Below are positions 53,230 to 64,000 of a stretch of DNA of 64,000 nucleotides, one piece after another. Position 1 is the first letter of the stretch; every line of letters starts with the position of its first letter. The position numbers were made by a program, and so were the translations under genes. The DNA is taken from NCBI RefSeq assembly GCF_019175385.1, contig NC_083341.1, positions 17,182,203 through 17,246,202 on the forward strand, given 5' to 3'. The stretch comes from Lycium barbarum (taxonomy: Eukaryota > Streptophyta > Magnoliopsida > Solanales > Solanaceae). Below the pieces are notes generated by a model that was given only the letters and a program-made list of their open reading frames with translations, was not told the origin of the DNA and searched no databases.

Positions 53230-54056
53230 AATGAAAAAATATTTGCTTGTTCATAGTTAATTGTTGTTCTCCGGCATCTGTCTCTACAACATTCTTCCCT
53301 TTGCTACTATAAGCAACATCGGATGTTTTTCTCCTCTTTGTGGCAGTATCAACATCATTTTTTTCTCCAAATTAACAGTTGAAGGAATTCTGATTCTGGA
53401 AGGATCATGGATTTTCTTAGATCTCCTTTCAGCAACAAATTTCTCAGCAGAAGCTGCATCAACATCATGTTGTTGCTGAGAAATACCCAAATCAAAAGAA
53501 GGAGAATCTAAATTTTGAAGAGTACGTGGGATACTTCTTGTAACCCTACCAGATGTGCTTTCATCCGCCATTAATTGATGTTTTTCACTACTCAAAATGG
53601 GAAACTCTAAGCATTGAAAGTTAAATTTTTTGAAAACAGACAAGAATATTGAATTAAGTTGACTAAAATTCACAAAATAATGAAAACTTACACAAATACA
53701 CAGCCACCCACGAATCTCGGCAAAGTAAATGTAGTGGAATCGTGCTTGATGGTAATGGATAGATTCTGAGGAGAAAAAAACGGTTAAAATTAATGGAAAG
53801 GGAGAGAGAAACTAACGTATATTACGTGCGTTTCAAATATGGGAAGTTGGGATAGTGTTTACCTTTATTTACGGTATATTTGAGAACTGATAAGTGGAAG
53901 TTACTGTTGTATCTAGAATGGGTAATTTAGAAAATTAATTAGCTATTATTATTAATTTTAGTAAAAGGTAGTTATTAACATTAAATAGGTAGTAAAAGTA
54001 GCTATAACAAGTAAATTTTCCGTATAATAATCCTAGCACCCATCAAATTTCATATC

Positions 54057-54413
54057 TTTGCGCGGATTGTCCTTCATTTGGGGTGGTCTTTAATTTTTGT
54101 CCTTCAAATTGGTGGTCTTTAAGTTTTTTCCCTTCGCCTAATACCTCAACGTTGTGGGTTCGAACCCTAGCTCAGTAAAAAAAAAAAAACGCAAGACAAA
54201 ATTTTTTCTGTCTATGCAAATAAAATTTTGCCTGTGCAAATTCTACCTTAAGGCCAAAATTTTGCCGACCTTGCGATTTTTTTTAAAAAAAAATTGACTG
54301 AGAAAGGTTCGAACCCGAAACCAAGAGATTTTTAGCGAAGGGCAAAAGTTAAAGACCACCAATTTGAGGGACAAAAATTAAAGACCACCCCCAGCGAAGG
54401 CCAATCTTGCAAA
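54057..54413. mobile_element. Foldback MITE related to 554-996
   Basis: Ends TTTGCGCGGATTGTCCTTC and an inverse with several changes; sub-terminal GGTGGTCTTTAATTTTTGTCC / inverse. Both halves contain GGTTCGAACCC-like words. Lies 26 bp after the MULE target duplication. Confidence 0.75.
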
Positions 54414-54642
54414 TAATCCTCCCTATTCCATTCTAGAGATAATTACGGGACATAACTAACTACTACTATCTAATTATATTTAGTAGCTATAGTTTCAATT
54501 AATTACATCCTATAGCTAATAGTTGTATCTTAATGACACTTAATAACTATTGAAATAAAATAAAGTAAGGGAAGAAAGAAAAAAACATTGGAAATGTTCG
54601 TTCTTCTTTGACTCTCTCGCGGTACTTACCCACCTTTCCTCT

Positions 54643-54674
<32 letters not shown>

Positions 54675-56227
54675 TTCAACTATGTTCTCTCTCTAAAAAC
54701 ACACACCCGTTTTCTTTCTCTCTCTAAAAACACACAACAATTCTTTCATTTTTTAGTTGTTTCTGTGTACTTTGTTGAATATCTTCTTTCATTTTTTTTA
54801 TTTTAACAAAAAAACGTTTCTGACATTGTTAGGGTTCTTGAACAAGCTTCGATTTTATTTTAATGGCAGAGTTGGTGACGATGACGATGAAGGATAACAT
54901 CGGCGGTTGTTGGTGACAGCGATGTTTTCGTAAATCTGGTAGCGTCGGTGTCAGATCTGGCCGAAGTTGTCGTATTCACGAATACGGCGATTGTATTTAC
55001 TTTTTTGAGCCTTTTTTTGTTAAGTTTTTCAATTGTATTCATTTTTTAGGGGGTATTTGTTAGCATAAGCGTCGTTGTTGTGAAATTTCCGGCAATCTGG
55101 CTAGAACTAGTGGTTGATGTTGTTGTATTCATGAATAAGACGGTTGTATTCACTTTTTTGAGCTTTTTTTTTTGTTAATACTTTAGATTGTATTCATATT
55201 TTTTAGGGTGTATTTGTTAATTTTTAGAGTATCTATGTTTTTATGTATTCAATTTTACTCGCTATATTCATAAATACAACGAGCCCGTTTATGAATACAG
55301 ATAGTCATTTTCATGAATACAGTGTAAAAAAAAATTGTTGTATTCATGAATACAACAAAAAAAAAATGTATACAGCGAAAAAACAAAACGAATACAGCGA
55401 AAAAAAGAAAAGTAGCTATGCCATGTAAATATTGAAAATATAGCTATGACAATTTTTAAATCCCAAAATGTAATCATTTATGTAAAATTCCCTATATTCT
55501 ACCTCGGTATATCCTCTTTTCATCACCTTATTCTTGATATGTTGATTGCCGCATCCTCTATTCCTTCTCTTGTCTCTCTCTTAATATATTCAGTTCCTCT
55601 TTACTGTTACATTTTAACTTTCTTTTATTGATTCTCATTACTATAAATAAAGACTTTTTTCACGGACAATCAGTGAAAAAAATTTATATTATAAAACATG
55701 ATTTTTTCCCACTAAATTAGTTCACTGGAAAAACTCATGGAAACAGTTTTCCTTTAAACGCCGAAAAACTTTTAAAAAATTTCGTTCGAAAACGCTATTT
55801 TTTTTCACTGATTTGGAAATTAGTGATTTTTTAATTGTGTGCAATGATGATACAATTTGTGGACTAGAGTTTCTGATCTGGGGATTTAGACCCCCATTGG
55901 TTGAAGACAAACCCTTGGCTGTCTGAGCACACTTTTCTTTATAATTTTTTTTTTTTCATTTTGGATTTTTAAAAGATTTTAATTTTCCACTTTTTTTCTG
56001 CTACCAAAATTTTTGTTAAAATTTGACTCGAAAAAATTCCCAAATCAAGCTCCATCTCCAAATCTTTGATCAATTTTCCGAGCTAATCCTTTCAAAACCA
56101 TAGTCTTTTTTGTGAATCCATAGCAACAGTGCTCCATCAACCAGATTTGGCTTTCGAAGGTGGATTTGAGCACAATCTTCCGATTTATGGACTTCCATCC
56201 TTCCATAGAGTGAGCAATTGGTATTAG
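54414..56227. other. Repeat-bearing spacer with GTATTCATGAATAC motifs
   Basis: Includes a CTT/TCT microsatellite at about 54639-54678, two direct copies of a 170-bp block containing GTTGTATTCA.GAATA and TTTTTTGAGC (about 54967 and 55126), and repeated palindromes of the type GTATTCATGAATAC (55100-55400). No open gene. The ATG frame at 54863 on + is short. Part after 56030 matches 28227-28265. Confidence 0.5.
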
Positions 56228-56808
56228 TAGGCGTTTGGACATGCAATCATGAGATGAAATCAGCGTTTGGACATGCGATTTGATGTCATGGGATGAAATC
56301 CAAATAATCCAAAAAGACATGATTTGAGATTTAAAATCATGATTTCAGAAAATATAAATATAAAATTTGACTCATGCGTTTATATTTTATAAAAAAGACT
56401 CATAAGTTGGTAGATATATTTATCAATCATGTTTACCAACCCTTTGTATTAAATATTAATCTGCAAGTTGGTAAAATATATTTACCAATCATATTTACCA
56501 TATGGAAGGATTATATTAAAGAGTAGTTACATTACTATTCATGTTAAATTTTTTGTTTTTATTGAACTAAAGTTTGATCAATTGATGTTGTATTTTTAGA
56601 AAGGCAATCTAGTAGCGTATTAATTTTATTATGAACTATGATTTACTTATTTGGTAAAATTGTATAAGAATTTTTTTTTTTATATATAGTTTTCACAACT
56701 TGTGGGGTTTTTATGTTTATAAAAAAAATTACAACTTAAGAAATTCAAATTGCATGTCCAAACATGATTTCATCTCATGAGATGAAATCATGTCCAAACG
56801 GCTCCCTA
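56228..56808. mobile_element. MITE with GCGTTTGGACATG inverted ends
   Basis: Left GGCGTTTGGACATGCAATCATG, with the ATGAGATGAAATCA motif next to it; right end is the inverse (CATGTCCAAACGGC). It separates AATCTTTGATC..GAGCTAAT from TAGTCTACACCAAG, which are adjacent at about 28245-28275, so the locus near 28.26 kb is the empty site. Confidence 0.7.
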
Positions 56809-56815
56809 GTCTACA

Positions 56816-57140
56816 CCAAGATGATTGATAAATATTAGTCTACACCAAGCTAATTGATTCCTAAATTTTTATCTAATATGCTCTAATCTTATGTTAACTT
56901 CTTAGTAAAGTACAAAATACAGTTGTCATTTGAAGCAATAAGAGCTATACACCCTACATATTCATATCATTAAAATCTGCCCAAAAAGCAGATGAAACAG
57001 TGAAATAAAAGGAAAACAAACGAATATAACGTGACATGGGATTTATTATTGCCTCAGAATCCTTATAGAGGGAGCACATGCATTACCAATCTCTGTTCAG
57101 GACTTTTCAACGTAAATCCAACAGAAAACAGATGGACCCC
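56816..57140. repeat. Upstream duplicated block of peroxidase gene 3
   Basis: Third copy of the block at 27180-27510 and 28286-28600 (TTAGTCTACACCAAGCTAAT ... CAGAATCCTTATAGAGGG). Ends at TGGACCCCTA, then jumps straight to sequence matching 33391. A 27-bp TTTTGAGTATTAAAGATGGA unit is doubled at 57147-57200. Confidence 0.85.
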
Positions 57141-57412
57141 TAAAAATTTTGAGTATTAAAGATGGATAATAATTTTGAGTATTAAAGATGGATAATAATG
57201 ACATTTTTTAACTAAATCAGATAAGGAGTTTTTATGCATAAAAGAGGAAATGTCGGTCAGCGTGATTAAGAAATATGAATCTCACTGAACGAGTGCATAC
57301 AACAAGAAACAGAGTGTAACTAATTAATCAATCAAACAAGTAGAATTATAGAAAGTTACGAGTATAGTACTAAAAAAAGCACATGTTAGTTAGCTTGTCA
57401 AAGTCCAGTGCC

Positions 57413-57418
57413 TATAAA
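57413..57418 (+). promoter_or_regulatory. TATA box of peroxidase gene 3
   Basis: TATAAA 101 bp before the ATG, in the same context as gene 2. A short insertion after it (TGTGTGTATAACAC) distinguishes the two 5' leaders. Confidence 0.7.
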
Positions 57419-57518
57419 TTTCCATTTGGAATTGATGTGTGTATAACACAAACATACACAACAAAGAAAAATAAATAAGCTAGTTGTACGACACTCTCTT
57501 TTGGAGATAAGAAACAAA

Positions 57519-59867
<2,349 letters not shown>

Positions 59868-59987
59868 GATGAATCTTTGGTTTTGTTGGTTCATGATTTT
59901 GAGTTTGGGGCAATATGCATCATGTTTCTTTTTCTTTTTTTTTTCTTCATCCTTTTGTAATTATTCCGTTCTATTTTGTAACTTGAT

Positions 59988-59993
59988 AATAAA
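59988..59993 (+). terminator. Polyadenylation signal of peroxidase gene 3
   Basis: AATAAA 120 bp after the stop, in the same AATAAAGGCTGAATATAT context as gene 2. Confidence 0.55.
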
Positions 59994-60009
59994 GGCTGAA
60001 TATATATAT

Positions 60010-61170
60010 GCAGCTCCTTAAATTTGTTATTTTCATTTAGACACTTGAACTTGTTATACCTAATGAACACTTGAACTCGAGTCAAATTATGTCGATTAGA
60101 CACGATGTGATGAAATAGTTAAGAAAACAAAATATGTGTAGTACACACGCCAATAATGTGGCAAAGTAGCCAATAAAATAATGTCACATGGATTTTGATC
60201 CCAAATAATTAAAAAGAAAAAAGAAAAAAATCTTTTGAACCACAAAAAAAAAAAAAGGAAAAACTTAATCCCTCCATTTTAATCTATCTCATACTTTTCG
60301 CTTTTCGAGAGTCGTTTTGACTAAACTTTAAAGTTAAATTGGCTAAATATTTTAATTATTTATATATAAGCTAAATATATGCAAAAGAATTTTCTTAAAC
60401 AGTGGTGCAGAGAGTTTCACGTTTTTTCATTTTAAATGGGTAGTAATTGAAGGTCCCAACTCCCAACTCCCAACTCAGCAAGTCATGTCCATCAATTGTA
60501 AAAAGGAGGTACTAAAATTAAATATCATTTATTGTTCTTTTTGAAGTATATTTAAAATGGAAAAGGGCTAAAAATGCCCCAATCCTATCATATTTGGTTC
60601 ATGAATGCTTATAGTCCCTTATCCTTTTTTTCGAGCTCATATTTGTCCCTAAACTAACAGACCCAACATCTATCAAAAATCATGTGACGTGTCACTCTCC
60701 TATTGGTTTTAATATAACTTAATTGAATTAAAATACTCACCCACAAAGTGAATTTGGAGAGGGTAGAGTGTACGTAGACCTTATCTCTACCTTGCGAAGG
60801 CAGAGAAGAATAACCACAAGATAATTAAAAGCTAATCAAAAATAAAAATATGTTCAATACAGTGAACATATCTGAGAAATTAAAATCAAACCGACAAGCT
60901 TCACGATGAAGTATTAGTTACTTTAGAATGAGAAAATTTGCAGAATCTACGTTATACGCCATAAACGTATAAAAATCAATAGGAAAGTGACACGTCACGT
61001 GATTTTTAACGGATGTCGGGTTTGTTAGTTTAGGGGCAAATATGAGCCCAAAAAAGGATAAGGGCATTGGTGAACCAATATGTTAACTAGGGCCATTCAT
61101 GAACCAAATCTGATAGGATAGGGGCATTTTTAGCGCTTCTCCGTATTTAAAAAGTGGGAAAATAACACTC
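60010..61170. repeat. Duplicated 3' flank of gene 3 (uninterrupted copy)
   Basis: Continuous version of the sequence that is broken into copies A and B behind gene 2. It gives the empty sites for the Helitron and foldback insertions there. Confidence 0.85.
60558..61143. mobile_element. TIR MITE with 9-bp duplication
   Basis: Left TGGAAAAGGGCTAAAAATG, right inverse; arms continue through CTATCATATTTGGTTCATGAA and GTTAGTTTAGGGGCAAA. Flanked by TATTTAAAA on both sides (60549-60557 and 61144-61152), so Mutator-type. It also occurs in the flank of gene 2. Confidence 0.8.
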
Positions 61171-61541
61171 GGTCGATTTGGAGAAAATATTTATCCGAAA
61201 TGGTTCATATTTTTAATATTATACAAAATGACTCCTTTATACATTATTATACACTTTTATACAAGATTGATATATTATATACAATACATGTATAATTTTG
61301 TATATCGTGTGTATAAACACTATTGCGAAAAAAGAAGGGAAAACAACATGAAATACCCATAGACATCAAAAATATTACCTGTATTTGCCCCCAAGTAAAC
61401 TAATTACATTACCTACCCTTTTGGCCAATCATTACTACCCGGACTACCCGACGTCCCTACCCAACATCCAGATGAGGCCTTTTCCTTCTTTATACTAACA
61501 CGTGGAGAAAGTGTCCATATGGTCTCAATATGTTCTTTTTT
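61171..61541. other. Spacer without recognisable gene
   Basis: AT-rich, with TATACATTATTATACACTT words like those at 42150. No gene. Confidence 0.4.
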
Positions 61542-62148
61542 GGCTTAATGCATATGGAGTCCTTTAAATTTGTCTTTTTTTTATTTTTTATTTTGGCATC
61601 TTAACTAAGTGTTGTTCCTATTGAACTTAGTCTTAAGTGTGTCTATCACACACAATCTGACTTACATGTGAGTTTCATTTTTTTAGTCTTGCGCGTGAAT
61701 GTCAATCGCGTCCTACGTGGAAAATTCAACCAATTAAAACACCCCACCTATTTTAATAAAACCCAAAACTGGAAAATAAAACTGGAAACTATAATTGGAA
61801 AATAAAAAAAAAAACTGAAAAATAAGAAACGGAAACCAAAATTGAAAACTAAAAAATCAAAACCAAAACTTAGTTCAAAACCAAAACTTAGTATCTAATG
61901 TGTATAATTAACATGGATACGGTGTTTTAATTGGTTGAATTTTTCACGTAGGATGCGATTGACATTCACGGGCAAAGCTAAAAAAAAAAAAAAAAGGAAA
62001 CTCACCATATATGTTATGTAAGTCGTATTGTGTTTGATAGACACACTTGAGGCCAAGTTCAGGAGTTCAATAGGAACAACAATTAGTTGAGGTGTCAAAA
62101 TGAAGAAAAAAAAAGGACAAATTTAGGGGGCCGCATATGCATTAAGCT
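61542..62148. mobile_element. Mutator-type foldback MITE
   Basis: TIRs GGCTTAATGCATATG... of about 200 bp, including CGATTGACATTCACG and ATTGGTTGAATTTTTCACG in the arms. Perfect 9-bp duplication TTCTTTTTT at 61533-61541 and 62149-62157, although in a T-rich context. Centre has repeated AAAACCAAAACT-like words. Confidence 0.75.
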
Positions 62149-62263
62149 TTCTTTTTTATATGTTTTTTGTATCTTTCTATTTGATCTTTTTCCTTTTATT
62201 TTTTGTCTTTCTTTTCAAGGTTGAAAAAAATATAATAATATAAATATTAGCTAATTATTTATA

Positions 62264-62553
62264 CTCCCTCGGTCTCAATTTATGTGGCACTTTTCACTTT
62301 TCGAGATTCATACTACATGAACTTTGACCAACATTTTAAGATGTATTTTTTCACCAAATTGATAAGGGAAAAGTTTGTATTTTTTTCACAACTTGATATG
62401 GAAAAGTTGCAACTTATATTACTTTCTTGTAGTTTTCAAATATATAAATTTTAATCTAAAAATATTGAGTTAATCTAATTCAATTTGCTTCAAAATTTTG
62501 TCAAATTGACTCTCGAAAAACGAAAAGTGTCACATAAATTGAGACGGAGGGAG
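62264..62553. mobile_element. Stowaway MITE, complete
   Basis: 290 bp, CTCCCTCGGTCTCAATTTATG ... CATAAATTGAGACGGAGGGAG with TA on both sides. Confidence 0.9.
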
Positions 62554-62555
62554 TA

Positions 62556-62837
62556 CAACAATAACAATAACACACCAATGAAAAGGTAATTATTTATAGA
62601 CTAATAAAATATTAAAAAAATTAAATAATTAAACCACAACAAGAAGTAATTAAGAAAAATAATTAGACTAATGTCACTAGCTTATTCATTTAATCTAAGT
62701 TGATTGAAACATATTTTTATAATTTTAATTTTATTTTAAAAATGCAAATAAAATGTATATCTAAAATATGACTCTCTTTTTTTCACAAGTAAAACTCGCT
62801 AAAAATAATATAAAAGTTAACATATGAAAATCAACTT
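62556..62837. other. AT-rich spacer
   Basis: No gene or repeat structure seen. Confidence 0.35.
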
Positions 62838-63872
62838 GTCCTCTATGATACCCTGTTAGTATATGATAATACCAGATTGGTATCTAGAGGACTAAGCTTT
62901 TTTTTAAGGAATGAACCAATCCTCTATCATACCTTATAAGTATTATAACATATACCACGTTGGTATCATAGGGGAATGAGTTTTCTTTTGGAACAAATGA
63001 ACAAGTCTTCTAGAAAACCATGTCGGTATATGATATATACCATGTGAGTATCACAGAGGACTGAGGAGTGTTTTTTGAAGTAATAAACCAATCCTCTATG
63101 ATACCCTATCATGTACTGGTGGGGTATCACAAATGACTAATTCATTCCTTCAAAAGAAAACACTTCTTAGTACTCTATGATACCATCTGCGTAGATTTAT
63201 ATACCATGATGGTATCATGAACGACTCTTTTGAAAGGCTGAAGTAGTCTTTCATGATACCATTATGGAATATGCGGTCCTTTATGATACTATTTCAGTAT
63301 ATGGTATATACCATGATGGTATCATGCAAGACTGCTGACACAGGTGAAGGACTCAAGAAGTCCTTCGTGATACCATCTCAGTAGATTTTTATACCATGAT
63401 GGTATCATGGAGGATTGGGGTCTGTTTCATTCAAGGACTTCAACAATCCTTCAGGATACCATCAGAGTATATGGTATATACCATGAAGGTATCACATAGG
63501 ACTCTTGAAGAATGTCTCATTGAAGGAATGCAACAATCCTTGGTGATATCATTTCAGTATATTTTTATATCATGATGGTATCATGGAGGATTGGGGACTA
63601 TTTCATACAAGGACTTCAACAATCCTTCATGATACAATTTGAGTATATGGTATATACCCTGATGGTATCACGTAGGATTGTTGAAGAATGTCTTATTGAA
63701 GGAATTCAACAGTCCTTCGTGATACCATCTCAGCATATGATATATATACTAGGATAGTATCATGGAGGACTGATGAGTGTTTCATTCAAGGACTTCAGTA
63801 GTCTTGTGTGATACCATAATAGTATACAAGACATACCATATTGGTAGCATAGAGGACTAAGAACTGCCCTTC
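62838..63872. repeat. Tandem array of hairpin-forming units of about 86 bp
   Basis: About thirteen units with starts near 62838, 62921, 63006, 63093, 63171, 63247, 63277, 63361, 63447, 63537, 63623, 63713 and 63802. Each has TCCTT.GTGATACCAT, then AGTATATGGTATATACCATG, then ATGGTATCA..GAGGACT, i.e. an imperfect palindrome. Units alternate between two types in the middle (GATTGGGGT.TGTTTCAT and TTGAAGAATGTCT.ATTGAAGGAAT), so the higher-order repeat there is about 176 bp. Stops are few, so frames appear, but they are by-products. Confidence 0.92.
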
Positions 63873-64000
63873 TTTTTTGTTGCATTTGACAAAACAAGGC
63901 ATCTATACTAATAATATGTAAATGTGCATATTATTTTGATATCGTAAGTATTTTATTTCGATACTGTAAGCATTATAAATATACTGAGATCAGTAAGATG

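Larger units (their letters stand above)
47531..53571 (-). pseudogene. ULP1-like (C48) SUMO-protease gene carried by the MULE, decayed
   Basis: Proposed exons on -: 53571-about 53230 (MADESTSGRVTRS..., KRRK basic patch), 52414-51590 (DUF1985-like domain, LTFGLFEFALITGLKCYGD), 51408-50953 (Lys/Pro-rich linker), 50866-50753, 50663-50538, 50208-50062, 49752-49567 (copies of one another), 49466-49199, 49121-about 48973, 48885-48748, about 48516-48218, about 48139-47901, 47753-47531. The peptidase domain has NHWLLVLISF (catalytic His) and DCGIFVAAYVEYL (catalytic Cys). The Asp position reads VYNSY instead of VYDS. Damage: frameshift in a run of seven T (53358-53364), a donor lacking one G near 48973, acceptors lacking AG near 48517 and 48140, and TAG at 47669-47671. 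Exon 1's donor is not resolved. Confidence 0.8.
42496..54021. mobile_element. Large Mutator-like element (MULE) carrying transposase and ULP1-like protease
   Basis: An 11.5-kb unit flanked by a perfect 9-bp duplication GTATAATAA (42487-42495 and 54022-54030), the Mutator hallmark. Tips are GGCAAAATTTCT and, inverted, GGAAAATTTACT; similarity fades after about 20 bp, so TIRs are short or degraded. It carries a MURA-type transposase on + (43733-46594) and a convergent ULP1/C48 protease gene on - (53571-47531). This gene pair is known from Kaonashi (Arabidopsis) and CUMULE (melon) elements. Non-coding parts are full of TGTATTT words. Both genes carry inactivating changes, so this copy is probably non-autonomous now. 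Confidence 0.88.

Noticed and set aside
54120..54320. Possible tRNA gene at GGTTCGAACCC
   Set aside because: No acceptor stem, D-arm or anticodon arm can be drawn around it.
62838..63872. CRISPR-like array of spaced repeats
   Set aside because: Units are continuous and palindromic throughout, spacers are not unique, and the DNA is plant nuclear.

Overview
This is a plant nuclear window, most likely from a nightshade (Solanaceae). The organism is an inference from spliced class III peroxidase genes, Ty1/copia elements primed by initiator-Met tRNA, Helitrons with CTAG ends, Stowaway and hAT MITEs, and fragments resembling the Solanaceae TS-type SINE. Host genes are few: three copies of one secreted peroxidase family. 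Almost everything else is transposable-element sequence, much of it nested.

Layout. 1-2105: the 3' half of a peroxidase gene (exons 3 and 4). 2593-7196: a decayed copia element with 317-bp LTRs and a GAATC target duplication. 7.4-12.1 kb: a Helitron, a MITE cluster and a Mutator-type foldback element with a hAT inside it. 12.57-19.15 kb: a long inverted repeat (arms about 450 bp) whose right arm was split by a younger copia element (13285-18916, GTAAA duplication). 20-32.3 kb: three Helitron loci, MITEs, a foldback element, a hAT element and a local tandem duplication. 33715-35890: peroxidase gene 2, apparently intact. 36.1-42.1 kb: its duplicated 3' flank, broken up by a G-rich minisatellite, a Helitron and another foldback element. 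42496-54021: an 11.5-kb Mutator-like element (MULE) with a 9-bp target duplication, carrying a MURA-type transposase on + and a convergent ULP1-like cysteine protease gene on -. 54-57 kb: MITEs and repeats. 57519-59867: peroxidase gene 3, about 97% identical to gene 2. 60.0-62.6 kb: the matching 3' flank and more MITEs. 62.84-63.87 kb: a tandem array of hairpin-forming units of about 86 bp.

How it fits together. Genes 2 and 3 are a recent tandem duplication that includes promoter, introns (with the same MITE and SINE inside intron 1) and about 1.2 kb of 3' flank. The MULE and other insertions now separate the copies. The most system-like object is the MULE, a transposon carrying its own SUMO-protease-like gene, as in Kaonashi/CUMULE-type elements. 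In this copy both genes are damaged: nonsense codons in each, and in the protease gene a catalytic Asp-to-Asn change and lost splice sites. The second unusual object is the long foldback locus at 12.6 kb, with a TATA-like box beside its left arm, which could give hairpin RNA. All identifications are by eye from sequence and translation; no database search was run.
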